From Nectonema munidae (lineage: Eukaryota > Nematomorpha > Nectonematoida > Nectonematidae), in contig JAUIRK010000168.1 of NCBI GenBank assembly GCA_030549495.1, positions 310,001 to 374,000 on the forward strand: a stretch of 64,000 bases of DNA, written 5' to 3'. The number at the start of each line of letters is the position of its first letter. Positions within the stretch are counted from its first letter, which is position 1. The notes under the pieces are model-generated. The model searched no databases. It was not told the origin of the DNA and saw nothing but the letters and a program-made list of their open reading frames with translations. The translations under genes were made by a program, and so were the position numbers. This document shows positions 12,801 through 23,227 of the stretch, piece by piece.

Positions 12801-15800
12801 ACTAATTATTATTGTCGCTTTCATCATTCTAGTATAAACAAGTGCACACGTTTTCCGATATTCGTTGTCAAAAATATGAATATATAAACATTTCTATTTG
12901 ATTTTGTAAAATAGATATAAAAAATAAATAAATGGAAGATTCCGTAGTTAATTTGATCGCACCATCGTGATTTATCAAGTTGCTATTTTAATCAAATCGA
13001 TCAAATTCGATCTTTTCGTTTTCATCAGATCAACTTTACATAAAACTATAATTTTTGATTTTAAATTTAAAAGGTATTAAAAATGCTTATAAAAATTTTT
13101 TTCTTAGAATATTTAGTAAATTTTATAAGTCATTAAATAAAATTTTCTTATTTTCTTTATTTCGATCCTGTTTTTAATCTTTTTGATTTTCATATTTAAT
13201 TTAGGAAGAAAGGGCCGAAGTTGTGGCTCAATTAAAAAAGAAGGTTTACTACTTAGAAGAGTCCTTGTTCTGCGAAAAGGAAGAAAACTTACTTTTAAAA
13301 CAAGAGATCGAATTATACAAATCCAAATTTGGACTAGAAAAGGAGACTAATAAAGTGATTGAAGTACGTAAATGTCAAAATTCGTGTATTTTTCGACTTA
13401 TATAATATTTTTCACAGGATATATTTTTTATTTTAATAAATGTAAATAATGTGCCGAAGCGTCATGTTAATTAAAATGAAAAAGGAGTAAAGTTTCAAAC
13501 AATTTTTTTTTATTTTAATATTTGGTGAAATTAAAAAAGCACTTTTTATTAAGATTTTAAGAAAAAGTAAACTTAGAAATGTATTTTTTTCATAACTATC
13601 AACATTATAGCATTTTTAGATTCCTTTATTTCTATTCACCTTATAATTATACTGCCTTCATAATTTTTTGTTACACCTTACCCTTTTCGCAAATAAATAT
13701 GTTGATTACATAGAATCATAAAAGTGTTTTGTTCATAGGCTAAATTTTTTCTTGAAAGATCAATCATTCTTACACAAATTTTAAAACTTAATTATCCTAA
13801 ATTCAAAAAAATGTTATTCAAAGGAAGATATTATTTTTGGTATTATAACCATATTTTTTATGAACACAGGGAGACAACCAGTGATGGCAAATATGATATC
13901 TGCCCTTTTTTAAATAAAATAACGAATTTCATTGTTATTATCAAAGGTATAATACTTTATAAAACAAATTATTATTTTCTCTAAAATGATATTCTTGCGA
14001 ATTTCTTATATCGTCCATCATTTTAATCACATTACAGTTTTGAAGTTTTACTATAGTTTTAGGTACATATTTTTTCAAAAATTCTTGAAAATTGAATTTG
14101 AGCGTTTTTCAATAGTAGTCAATTTTTTTGGTTTAACGCCTCGTTTAAAAATTTCTGGCTGAGCCTCGTAGAACACATATGTTTATATATTTCCATAATA
14201 AACTATTTGAATGATATTTATTAAATGCACCCAAATATTTTCGTAAATCAATTTTATTCTCGCTTTTTCATTTTTTATTTTCGCCTTATATTTTACATAA
14301 ATCTTTCATGTTTCTCACATTTAAACCCCACATTCAATAACAACTACTTACAATATCCTGAATATTTTATAAGACAACATTGTTTATAATTTTTTTCATG
14401 TATATAAATATATTTTTATGAATAATTTGTTGCATTTTTCCTTTTTTTGTTATGGGATGATATTATAGACAATAGAGCTTGCAAAATTAGCATAAGCTTT
14501 ACTGCATCTAATAATTTTTTAGCTAGTCAAAGATGATAATTGATTAGACAAATCGTTTTTAAAATAATATATCATAATTACAAGAGTATATTTATTTCTA
14601 CTTGAATGGGAAGTTTTTGATCTTCCATGTTTAAAAATTATTTATTATTCTAATCAAAACGGACAAAAAATATACAAAAAACTTTGAATAATTTATTTTG
14701 TTTTATTTGTTTTTTAATTTGAGTTATTAAAATAAGCATTTTTTACAGGGAATCAAAATTTAGTCTAATAAAGTGTATAAAAATTCTTATATTTTATTAG
14801 ATTGGTTCATTTTAAAAATAAGGTTGGGTTATTTAAAAAAATAACCAAGTGTTGTTAAAGTTAGTTCATAAAAGACCGAATTGCTTTCTTATATAATTTA
14901 TTGTTCAAAATAAATAAAATAAGTTTTTTGATACTTTTTTTAATTTTTAGAAGTTAAAACTGTTTTTATAGATAGAAATTAATAGTTATCTCATAAAATT
15001 CCGAGCATATGAAGAACTTACATCTCATTATTAAAGTATTTTGGTAACAGCTGAAGAAGATTCATCATCAACACCCACCCTTGATAGATTCTCCTGAAGA
15101 ACATCTCCCTTTGAGCTTAAAATATAAAGATATTTTTATGCAAAATTTATTTGTTTTATTCAAAATTTTATTAAATGGAGAAACTCGAATAAAAAAACCT
15201 TGAAATTTTAGACCTGAAAATAGCTTTGTTTATAAATCGCAAAGATGCAATTTTGAACTGCCGACTCATATGATAAGTCATCAACTAAAAAACGCACTAT
15301 TTTAGGTAGACAATTTTTTATTTTGCAAAACTCACAAATAGAACAATTACAAGAGAAACATTTGACAAATTGATAAAAAATTTTAAAGCAAGTCTTGATG
15401 ATTGGAGTCCATGTCGTGACAAGATTTCGAAAATTTCTGGTGTTGAAAGCTGATCCTTTAATGAAGTTCACTAAACGGACAACGGTAACAAGAGATGTTT
15501 TCAGAGAAGCAGGAAGAGTTTTTGAAGCAAGAGCCTCACTGTCAATTAGGCAGCGTGTAGTTATGATATCAGGATTTATCTTTTTTTATCATTGCCATGA
15601 ATCCTGAATTGGAATCAAGCATGCTTGGTGGAACACACTTCAACAAGTTTATCCGATGAAAGGCACTCCTCTGTAAAAAAGTTTGAAACTACATTCATGA
15701 TTTCGCTTGCCTTTGTAGTCGTGTCAAGTGGCTTGCAGAAAAGAAATTCCTCCTCCACCTTCTCATAACAAATATATCGGACAAAAACCATGAGCTGAGG

Positions 15801-18800
15801 AAGACTTAAGATATCTGTCGACTCATCGAGTTGAAGAGCGAAAAATGGAGAAAGTTTAATTTTATCAATGATTTGTTCCTTGATATCTGAAGACATTTTT
15901 CGACGCGTTGCTTGACAGTGCTATTCGAAAGACATTTGTTTGATTTTGTCAACCGACTTTTTATCAAGGAGTCGTGCAGCTTCAATCATGCAAGGCTTAA
16001 CAAGCCTTTCACCAATAGTGTGAGGTTTTTTTTCTTTTACAATTATATATGAAATTTTATAATATGCTTTCACTACATCGCTAGCTTGAAAAAAACCCTA
16101 CTTACTTTATCTTCTAATCTAAATTTTTTCAAATTGCTTTCCATTAATTAAAAATATTCAAGGTCTATTTTGCAACACGGGGATGAACATTTTTAAGATG
16201 ATCTTTGAGTTTGGATGGTTTCATACTTTCGTTTGAGAGTGTTTTTTGGCAAATGAAACACTGGGGCTCCTGTTTGCCATTGTTAACTATGTATGTAAAG
16301 CATAGCTTTCATTGTAAGTTCGCTTTTTCGACATGGAAGTTAACTTTCTGCCAGTGATGAAATAAATATATAAAAAATTTGTTTAATAAGTTTTCTTTGA
16401 AAAAATATAAATAAATGTTCATTTTTGTATTTATATTAATTTGCTCGTGTGACATCTTAATTTTTTTTTAAAATTACAAGGTCCCTTATTGCGCAATTTC
16501 GCTGTTGAATATGATAATATTTTGATTTTGTTTCAATATAAGACTAGAGGTGTAAAATGGTGGAACAATCTTTTCGCAACAAATAAGAAACGGAATAGAG
16601 ATGCTATATGGTATGTTTGATGTAAAATAATAAAAAAAAATCACCAATTCACATATGTAAATATATTAAAAAAATTAACATATTAAACTAAAAACATTGA
16701 TTAATTGCTTAAAAGAATTATTAGATGACAAAAGAAAATTTTAAAAGAAAATAGTAAAACTTCATTTTACTTACGAATTGGATAAATGCAAAAAAAATTA
16801 AAATTTTTTGTTTAATTTGAAAAGTTATAAAGATTTTTTGGCAAAACAAAGCATTTATTTGATTTTACCCTAGCTTGGCCCCTGAATATAGGTATATGAT
16901 GAACAGAAAAAAAAGTTTAATGAAAAACTTTCGAAATAAAAATAGCAAGTTTTGAGGTTTATAATGAAAAATTTTTTAGGAAATCAAGAAGTTTTCCTCA
17001 CGACTAAAATTACCCCTTTGAAATTAGCTAATTACCCTATTGGGGGTAATTACCCACTGTTTAAGACTCGTAAAACGATTATTATTATATCCAAAATTTA
17101 TAACTAATTATATAAACACTTTTCGAAAGCATAACATATCATATAAATTAAACAAAAAATTTAACACCTAATACTTGTTATTCGTAATTTTACAAAGCCA
17201 TCCAAGAATTACAAAACGCTCTCTTGTGGGCGATATTATCAACTTTGGAAGCAACTGTTCTACTCAAATCGATTCTTAGAAAAGAATAAGGCCATTCAAA
17301 AGTTGATAAGCTTAATAATGCATAAATCATAAATTGTTGGAACTTTGTTTACTAACCAATATGTGTTGATGGAAAAACCAATTATAAAACTTCACAGTGT
17401 TTTGAAATATATGAATACTGAAACTTTGCACTTTTATTTAAATGCTTATTTTTATCTACACTATTATATAAATAACTTATATGCTAAATTAAATACTTTA
17501 TGACATATTATGTAGACTTTAAGAACTTGCGTACAAACTTTGCTAATAAAGTGTAATTTTCTTCAAAGGATATGTAAACAAAAAATTTGGGGGCGGACCT
17601 GGAGCAGTTAAAAAAACTGGGCGGTTGAGGTACGGCTTGTTCTTGAATCGCCAGTGTCAGAATCGTTTTAACATCTTACTGTGATTTAAAAAAATATAAA
17701 TTCTATTTCTAATATATATTGTAAATGTTTATGCATTTTATGGAAGAAAATATACAAATTTTTTTATGTCTATTTTTAACTTTTTAGAAACAGAGTGAAC
17801 AGTTGACAAATCAAAACAAGTCGTTACTAGAACAGATTAGCAAAATATTGAATAAATTTAAAGAAAACATGTTTGAAGTTAACTCATCCGTATGATTTTT
17901 TTTTATCATTTTATAAATTTATAAATTCGTTTTTCAAAACATACAATTTTATTTCATCTTTTTAAATTATACAAAATGTAAAACTTGCTTCCTAAAAATA
18001 GAAAGATTTTTTTATTTAGATCATATTACATATTAACCTATTTGAATATTGATTATTGTTAACATGCTTGTAAAATTAATAAGTTGTAAAAGTTATATTA
18101 ACAAAGTTTCTTTGTAATGATTTTCAAATTTAACTTGTAATTATTACTGTCAATAAATTGACAGTTGATTAATAACTTATCAAACATGTCTGTAAGAGGA
18201 TGTTAAAAATTAAAAATGAATTCCTTAAATACAGACTCAAAACATGAATAAATTTATTGAATTATTAAAATATTTAATAGTTATAGTAAAAGATATTGTC
18301 AAATATTAGTCTTTTCATCTCTTTTTCTAGTTTTGAAATTATATTGATGATCTAACTTGAATTGAATCCTTGTGTATAATCCAAAAGACCATTTTGAAAG
18401 AAACAAAAGTTTTTCTTATACTTTCTGGATATAAAAGATTGAAAGTATAAGAGACAATGAAATCAATTATAGAAAACCTTAAAAACCATTTCTTTACTTT
18501 TCACTTCTAAATTAAAAGTAATTTTATATCCTGTATAAAGTTTTTGCCAAACAAATATTTTCACAAGCAAAAATTTATTATCTTTGCAAAATAAGGAACA
18601 CTTCAAGTTTAAAATTTTTTTTCCAAAAATGTATCTATACGTACCTCCAAAGGCTGAAAATATTATCCAACTATTTTTTTTAACTCAAATTAATGATACG
18701 ACAATTAAAATACAAATTTTATGCTGAATAAGATACTGTTGAGTTCTACCAAAATGAGTTTAATTTTAGGTCTTTAGCCGCCAAAATAAACAATGATTTT

Positions 18801-21800
18801 TTTACTTAAAAACATAAATGATATGACAAGTTATTTCTAAATTTCCTTCTGAATATAATGGTGATATTTTCAAGGTAAAAGTTTGCAAAAGGGGTACTTG
18901 ATATTTTAGAAGATAAAATAGAATTGCAAAAAGACAAAATAAAACCAAAAATAGTAAATATTGCGGTTGCCTAATAGAAATGAAACAATCAAATTGGAAA
19001 TACTAGACATATTTTTTATTGAGAAAGAAACATTTTTGAAAAAAAGTTTCTTTCTCTGAGAATTACAGTCCTGTAAATTTCAATTCAAGCATGATACATA
19101 CTTACAGTGCCTAGGTTTATTTATTCCACTGAATTAATATTTAATGAATTTAATGTTTAAAAGGATTATTTTTAAAGACACATATGTGTCAATGAACTCT
19201 AAAATGATGGTTTCTGGTACACGAGATTTTATCGATAACCAAGCAAGATTTTGTTGAACTACGAAATTAAATAACTAAAATGACGTAAATATCTAGTTTT
19301 AGTTTTCTACGAAATTTCGTGTTATCGCTTGTTTTATATGTATGTCAAACTCATGTATACGTGAATATGGTTTCATACTCTACTTCGAAAATAATTTTCA
19401 TTAAACAATTTCTACTTTTGTTTACTAAATAATTTGTTCTAGATTAAATATATATAATTATTAAAAGATATCGAAATAATTTTTTGTTAATCTAAAACTC
19501 TAAAACAATTTTTCTTTTTTTATTTTAATCTTCTATTATGAACATCAGAAGTTAATAAGTATTTTTTAATACAAAATAATATTGGAATACGAAAACTTAG
19601 AAATTGCTCATTAGATTGGAAAAAACAGTCAAAATGACTGATTATTCGTTCTAGTGTTAAATTATAGTAATACAAATATTAAACATAATGGTTTATTAAA
19701 CTTTATTTAAACCAGAATACCCTTTGTTTTAGGGTTATCTTTCAAGCTTATTCAGCCGATTTTTTTCTTTTTAGATAAAATAACTAAGTTTTTCAAACCC
19801 CTCTCATCTAAATCAAATGAGATAAAATATGGGGTCTTAGTAAAAGTATCGATAATATATTAAAATAGATGATGCATAAATATTATTTACTTGAAATGAA
19901 TAAATTATGTTAGAAGTTTAAACAAAGTTTTTGGGCACACTATATATTATGTGATCTCAAAATACAAAAATTACACAGTGATTACAATACGCATAATTTA
20001 CCTGAATAAATATAATTGCATCAAAATTAAAGTTCCCTTATTCATGTACCATGAAATTTCAGATTATTCTCAAGTTCTTGTAATTGGAAATATATTTTTA
20101 AAAGAAACTTATTTTTATGGAGAGATATTTTACATGTCAATCATTGAGTAATGTTTTTATAATAGCACATGAATGATGAAAAGACGAAAGGAGGAAGCTT
20201 ATTACCTGACTTTAATGACGAAACCTGTTCACAAAAAGATCAAAAAACTTTTGATGAAATATCTCCCCTCAACCCTTTAAATGGCGAAGGTATTTATTAT
20301 TTCGTTATTTGGATCAATTCACTTGGGCTTTGTAAGCAATGGCATTATAATTTTAAAATACAATGTAGGGCTGTGTCAATATATGTGATTAAATACAAAT
20401 TTAGTATACTCGTATTTTATTTATATTTTGGTATCTTACGAAATAAGTATTTGGTCTGTGTATTTATATTTCAACTCAAAAGCATTTTAGAAGAAAATGG
20501 ACTGAAGAGAGATAACCATGGTTTATGAGTTTATGAATCTATCTTATAGTAATAAGAAAACTAATAAAATTTATTATTGAAGGTGAAATCAAAATTTTTT
20601 TCACCTTTCATTTCTCCATTCTTTACAATTAGCTTCTATATTTTATTACCCTTGGCGTTTCTTATCCCAAATTTCATTATATATGTAATCTATTGCTTCC
20701 TATAGATTGTTTCGTACTTTTTTTTGCTTTTAGTAATTTATGGGCATTTTCACATATTTGAACCATTTATAGATAAAATGAAGTTAAATGAAATAGTATC
20801 TTTTGTGAAGATATTTCCAGGTCTATAATTTGAATAGATTCCTCAGAAATAGGACTAAACAGGCTAGCTGATAGGAAAAAATAAATAATAATAGATCATT
20901 TTTCTTCAAAATAATACTTCATTGATGCAGAACAACAAATTAGAGATGGAATCCGGTTTACGAATATTTAGATTTTTATTCATCTTATTTGACTAGTACT
21001 TGTATATTCGTGTCTTTAGATTCAGTAATTAAAAGTATTTGTATTTCTACTAGATTTATAAAAAGTAAGTGTTTCACGTCTGAGTGCTACCTTTTTTTTT
21101 GTTGAAGAAGTCAATTTTTTTTATAATTTATACAGTTAAATCTATCTATAGAGCACCCCCCCCCCCTCTTCGAAATGGCAAAAGTGGTGACTATAGACAG
21201 GTCAGAGGCCATTTTCAATAAAAATGTTTTTATTGTATAATACCATAAATACCGTATGTAATTATATAAAACAGCTAACAAATTTGTTTGTGTAGTTTAT
21301 CATAAGAATTTTTTCCATTTTATTTTTTTCCTTCTCGTCTTTTTAAATATAACCATGGGAAGAAAGATTTTTTCATTTTTGAGGTTCAACTACGAGGCTC
21401 AGGCCAACGGTGGCATGTTAAACATCATCTGTTTGACCTTCTGTCTCTATTGTTGACATTCTAGCTGGGCGGTGTTTCCCAAGTCGGTGCATCTTTCTAG
21501 CATCTCGACGAAGCCTTTGCTTACTGCAAACAGTCGTTTATCAGCAATGCTTCTACTGACATCTACAAGAATCTTGTGTTTGAGTTGGGACGGGATGGCC
21601 TGTAGCTCCTCCTTTTCTATGTCTTCATCCTCTCGGTTGTATCCAAGCCGATGCTTAAGTCACCGACAGTTGAAACATGATCGGGATGATTTGTCTTTAG
21701 CGAAGCGTCAATTGTCACGAAGTCTTCCAAGGACATCTCCAGCTCCTTTTGGCACACAACTTCCGATCCATCACATGGCTTCTTTGCCTTTGCTCGACCT

Positions 21801-23227
21801 GATTTTCGACGTCTTGATGACCGATACCACACTTACAAAACACTTTTTGAATGTCTCAGCGCTGGTTCCTTGGTCTTTCGCCATTTGATTGATGATTCCT
21901 CGCAGTTATCGTTTCCGGGACTTAAGCTTTTGGCCTCCTTTTGTCCATAGGCTGGATGATGGAGGTGGTGTTAGGAGGGAAGAAGATCCGATTGATGTTC
22001 GACAACTGCAGGTGAATATGGCAAGGAGAATTTTCGCGCACAATGAGGATCTTTGTACGTTGCCGCTACATCTTTTTGTTGAGCCTGGTCATGAAAAGTT
22101 CAAATAGATTCCTAGTCATCTAGGCGCTCACAAACCGTGTAATCTTTAAACCAGTTATATAGGATGGCGTTCAGTTCACCATTTTCTGTTTCCCGTATCT
22201 TTCGCTTGGTGTCAAGTAGTATCTTGCTTTCAAACTCTTCGATCCACACCTGATTTCTCTTCAGTATGGTTAGGATTTGAGTACTTTCACAGTGATGCCC
22301 TTGGGTCGAAAGCTTTCCCGCTATTGAACGGACGCTAAACTCTTCTTTGTCGTGCATCCTAGTAACTTCTCTATTTAATTCTATCGAGAGTAGATGCCGA
22401 ACTCTGAGTGATTTTACAGCGTTTAGGAGCCATCTGAGAGTTGTGGAGTTCGAAGAAAACTCAGAAGAAAAATTTAAAGGGCGGTGATGCGACGCAATGT
22501 AATGATGTAATTTCCACCTTCTTCGCACTAATAAATCAATATGTTTTTCACATCAAAATGAGTTGCCGTTGGTCGCAATAATAAGGGTCTATAGTACAGC
22601 AATTTTGTGCGGAGGATATTTCAGTGAACCTTATAGACAGGTAGCGGCTAAAGTAGATTTGACTGTGATTTATTAGATATATAAGAAATTTAGTTTGTTG
22701 GATAGTTATTTAGTTAGATAGTGAGTAATCTACTTAGATAGTTATTTACTTTCTTAGTTAGAGATATATACTTTTTTGTGAGAAAATGTAATAACGTTTT
22801 TTTATATCTATTCAAATATAACCATATGATTTATAATAATCGAGATTAGGCAATTGGCTTACGATTCAATATTTCCTGAATTTGTCGCTAATTTTTTTTT
22901 GACATTAAATAAAACATTTTAGAAGCTCGTAAAAAGGAAAGTATTGTGAATCCCAAGAATAAAGAAGTGAAGCTAAAATCCAAAATACCCAAGCACCAAA
23001 AAGACAAAGATTCTTGTTTTAAAGTGGACACAAATCTCTCCTTAATGCATTCAATGTCGTCACATATTTCATTCCAGTCTTTATCTTCTTCAAACTCGTC
23101 TCTTTCTTCCTTATCTTCATCCTCAATTCTCATACGCTCCCAACACTTTGACAACAATACTTACGCCAATAAAGAAGATCAGCAGTTAAATATTCTGAAC
23201 CATATCGAACATTTCTCTTCTTTTTGA
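759..23227 (+). CDS. NOS1AP: NOS1AP/CAPON-like adaptor, 3' nine exons (joined)
   Basis: Joined exons 759-866, 957-1015, 1486-1594, 4368-4425, 4590-4642, 13205-13363, 17788-17889, 20166-20289 and 22923-23227 give 1,077 nt (358 residues plus stop) with compatible splice phases throughout. Residues 1-111 are most of a PTB domain and carry [25 protein letters not shown] and [13 protein letters not shown], near-identical to the NOS1AP/CAPON PTB. Residues 130-216 are charged, Leu-rich coiled coil, placed like the C-terminal coiled coil of NOS1AP. Residues 259-358 are a basic then Ser-rich tail ending HFSSF. In animals NOS1AP is a cytoplasmic adaptor: the PTB binds partners such as Dexras1 and the C-terminus binds the PDZ domain of neuronal nitric oxide synthase. 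The C-terminus here (Ser at -2, Phe at 0) fits a class I PDZ ligand but is not the mammalian -EIAV. The 5' end lies outside the window. Family is secure; exon 5 and possible missed exons in the 8.5-kb intron are less so. Confidence 0.85.
957..1015 (+). CDS. NOS1AP: NOS1AP-like exon (PTB insert region)
   Basis: The acceptor is atcatttttag and the donor gtaata; it starts in phase 0 and leaves two bases of an Arg codon. It encodes [19 protein letters not shown] plus the split Arg, corresponding to DESKMMVMQDPIYR in vertebrate NOS1AP (Pro-Ile-x-Arg kept). The intron on its left is only 90 bp. Confidence 0.8.
1486..1594 (+). CDS. NOS1AP: NOS1AP-like exon (PTB core)
   Basis: The acceptor is atttattcaag. 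The first base completes the Arg codon from the previous exon, then [17 protein letters not shown] and FRCNVFKS are read before donor gtatat. This is the most conserved stretch of the NOS1AP PTB and anchors the identification. The vertebrate segment after SYI is ARDG; here it is MREAG. Confidence 0.92.
1595..4367 (+). other. Intron 3 of the NOS1AP-like gene
   Basis: A 2.8-kb intron. Apart from the foldback repeat at about 2,480-3,380 it is featureless AT-rich DNA. A 100-codon frame at 3385-3687 is Lys-rich, starts at the edge of that repeat and shows no recognisable domain; I do not call it a gene. Confidence 0.7.
2480..3380. repeat. Foldback repeat F1, first copy
   Basis: A long imperfect inverted repeat centred near 2,875. 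The left arm (2,580-2,850, minus sense) and right arm (2,900-3,380) share a module containing tatatcaaatcttacatcta, gcaaaatatgaacagaaagt and gaccttgtcccacc-like text. The right arm holds the module two to three times in tandem at roughly 95 bp spacing. The centre is bounded by ggctcctgtt and its complement aacgggagcc. There is no coding capacity. Fragments of the same family lie at 52.2, 56.6 and 59.4 kb, so it behaves as a non-autonomous dispersed element. Confidence 0.65.
4368..4425 (+). CDS. NOS1AP: NOS1AP-like exon (PTB C-terminal helix)
   Basis: The acceptor is cttattcag and the donor G|gtaaag; it starts in phase 0 and leaves one base. It encodes [19 protein letters not shown], which matches the last PTB helix of NOS1AP ([20 protein letters not shown]) almost residue for residue. 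An unspliced read-through would stay open for about 45 codons, so a longer version ending elsewhere cannot be excluded. Confidence 0.9.
4590..4642 (+). CDS. NOS1AP: Probable NOS1AP-like linker exon
   Basis: The acceptor is ttcttttattag and the donor gtgagt. Two bases complete the codon left by the previous exon (Asp), followed by [17 protein letters not shown], ending in phase 0. It is a short Ser-rich linker with no family motif, so the call rests on splice signals and phase compatibility with both neighbours. The region just past the PTB is also Ser/Asn-rich in known NOS1AP proteins. Confidence 0.55.
7598..7918 (+). pseudogene. Possible zinc-ribbon relic (piggyBac tail?)
   Basis: In the frame at 7720-7905 the peptide has closely spaced cysteines (YDCCSLCK, then [15 protein letters not shown]). 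This recalls the Cys-rich zinc-binding C-terminus of piggyBac-type transposases, where Y.C..C, LC and YH recur. No transposase catalytic segment is readable next to it and the overlapping frame is equally open, so this is a weak call. Confidence 0.2.
9470..9715. other. GC-richer patch, likely TE remnant
   Basis: A patch clearly richer in G and C than its surroundings, with runs such as ggggagggggagggcaag and the partly complementary agttttgccctctcctc about 120 bp on. The arrangement resembles a decayed inverted-repeat end of a DNA transposon. Short frames on both strands show no domain. Confidence 0.3.
10160..10201 (-). repeat. pogo/Tigger-like terminal repeat remnant
   Basis: Read on the minus strand from 10,199 it begins cagtccgacctcatttatcc and continues with GACAGCAGATTATTTG. 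This is the CAGT...ATCCGAC style of pogo/Tigger termini and sits next to TA. No matching partner end was found within about 200 bp, so it may be a solo end or a MITE remnant. Confidence 0.3.
10600..11960 (-). mobile_element. piggyBac-type DNA transposon, decayed (P1)
   Basis: A minus-strand piggyBac transposase relic. The acidic N-terminal region ([12 protein letters not shown]..., about 11,943 downward) is followed by an interrupted middle, then an intact 155-codon C-terminal frame at 10,601-11,068. That frame holds [17 protein letters not shown], the aspartate-bearing [15 protein letters not shown] and [20 protein letters not shown], all hallmarks of the piggyBac DDE domain. Reading frame is lost several times between about 11,070 and 11,700, so it cannot make transposase. 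No Cys-rich C-terminal tail is visible after the last frame. It lies in intron 5 of the NOS1AP-like gene, in antisense orientation. TTAA-flanked ends were not located with confidence. Confidence 0.85.
13205..13363 (+). CDS. NOS1AP: NOS1AP-like exon (coiled coil, part 1)
   Basis: The acceptor is atatttaatttag and the donor gtacgt, phase 0 at both ends. The 53 residues begin [20 protein letters not shown] and continue with [17 protein letters not shown]: a highly charged helix with Leu/Val spacing typical of a coiled coil. NOS1AP has a coiled coil in the same relative position (AQVHLLKDQL...). I infer homology from order, phase and composition rather than from residue identity. Confidence 0.75.
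13364..17787 (+). other. Intron 6 of the NOS1AP-like gene
   Basis: A 4.4-kb intron. It contains the decayed hAT element at 15.2-16.34 kb. The rest (13,364-15,200 and 16,340-17,787) is AT-rich with no gene. A small hairpin, taattaccc then ggggtaatta (about 17,028-17,052), and a GC-richer patch (17,588-17,665) are the only oddities. Confidence 0.65.
15200..16340 (-). mobile_element. hAT transposon with BED finger, decayed
   Basis: The minus-strand relic starts at a Met near 16,335 ([10 protein letters not shown]). It carries a BED-type zinc finger ([20 protein letters not shown] then HLKNVHP), the segment [20 protein letters not shown], and an intact 93-codon frame at 15,615-15,896. That frame has [40 protein letters not shown] and a downstream hAT-core pattern, as in ZBED5/SCAND3/FAM200-type hAT transposases. 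The C-terminal half, including the hAT dimerisation region, is missing or unreadable below 15,200. Stops interrupt the N-terminal half. It lies antisense within intron 6 of the NOS1AP-like gene. Confidence 0.85.
17788..17889 (+). CDS. NOS1AP: NOS1AP-like exon (coiled coil, part 2)
   Basis: The acceptor is taactttttag and the donor gtatga, phase 0 at both ends. It encodes 34 residues, [20 protein letters not shown] then [14 protein letters not shown]. The core [13 protein letters not shown] parallels LLLQNKDMLQHIS in the NOS1AP coiled coil, which supports both the exon and the gene assignment. It is too short to stand out as an ORF. Confidence 0.78.
17890..20165 (+). other. Intron 7 of the NOS1AP-like gene
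   Basis: A 2.3-kb AT-rich intron without recognisable transposon. At 18,905-18,955 it has a degenerate run of the agataaaatagaattgcaaa / aagacaaaat type, related to the 21-bp minisatellite at 36.7 kb. A 12-bp palindrome acgaaatttcgt lies near 19,309. Confidence 0.6.
20100..21132 (+). repeat. Duplicated block C (contains NOS1AP exon 8)
   Basis: About 1 kb that recurs at 54,850-55,920 in the same orientation with high identity by eye, for example ttattattgaaggtgaaatc and the text on both sides. It spans the acceptor, exon and donor of exon 8 plus about 840 bp of intron 8, up to the Tigger insertion. It includes a gtatttgtatt-type AT microsatellite. Confidence 0.85.
20166..20289 (+). CDS. NOS1AP: NOS1AP-like exon (acidic linker)
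   Basis: The acceptor is tttttataatag and the donor G|gtattt; it starts in phase 0 and leaves one base. It encodes [20 protein letters not shown], then [13 protein letters not shown] and PLNPLNGE: polar, acidic and without a domain. The frame joins precisely to the last exon. A decayed second copy lies at 54,917-55,032. Confidence 0.72.
21133..22665 (-). mobile_element. Tigger/pogo-type transposon with internal deletion
   Basis: The left end cagttaaatctatctatag (21,133) and the complement of the right end, cagtcaaatctactttag (22,665), form terminal inverted repeats; TA precedes the left end. The minus-strand frame 22,112-22,528 encodes a CENP-B/Psq-type helix-turn-helix ([31 protein letters not shown]) followed by [22 protein letters not shown], the Tigger/JRK N-terminus. 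A second frame (21,617-21,832) and the text after it give an acidic C-terminal tail. The DDE catalytic core between them is absent, so this is a 1.5-kb internally deleted copy. Base composition is far less AT-rich than the intron around it, suggesting a later arrival than its neighbours. An 11-base C run lies at 21,156. Confidence 0.85.
22923..23227 (+). CDS. NOS1AP: NOS1AP-like terminal exon with Ser-rich tail
   Basis: The acceptor is aaaacattttag; two bases complete a Glu codon and the frame stays open to TGA at 23,225-23,227. The 100 residues have a basic first part ([20 protein letters not shown]), a Ser-rich centre ([20 protein letters not shown]), and the end [11 protein letters not shown]. 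The last residues, S-S-F, fit a class I PDZ ligand (Ser at -2, bulky hydrophobic at 0). In mammalian NOS1AP this end binds the nNOS PDZ domain. Whether it does so here is inference. Confidence 0.75.

Larger units (their letters stand above)
4643..13204 (+). other. Long intron 5 of the NOS1AP-like gene
   Basis: 8.56 kb between two phase-0 junctions. It holds a possible zinc-ribbon relic (7.6-7.9 kb), a GC-richer patch (9.47-9.71 kb), a pogo-like terminus (10.16-10.2 kb) and a piggyBac (10.6-12.0 kb). The stretches 4,643-7,560, 7,920-9,450 and 12,050-13,204 show nothing I can name; open frames there are Phe/Lys/Asn-rich chance ORFs. A small spliced exon could hide here (for example near 7,232-7,277), but its phase does not fit. 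Confidence 0.6.

Noticed and set aside
21472-22107. Plus-strand frames of 138 and 72 codons across the Tigger
   Set aside because: They are shadows of the GC-richer Tigger transposase on the opposite strand.
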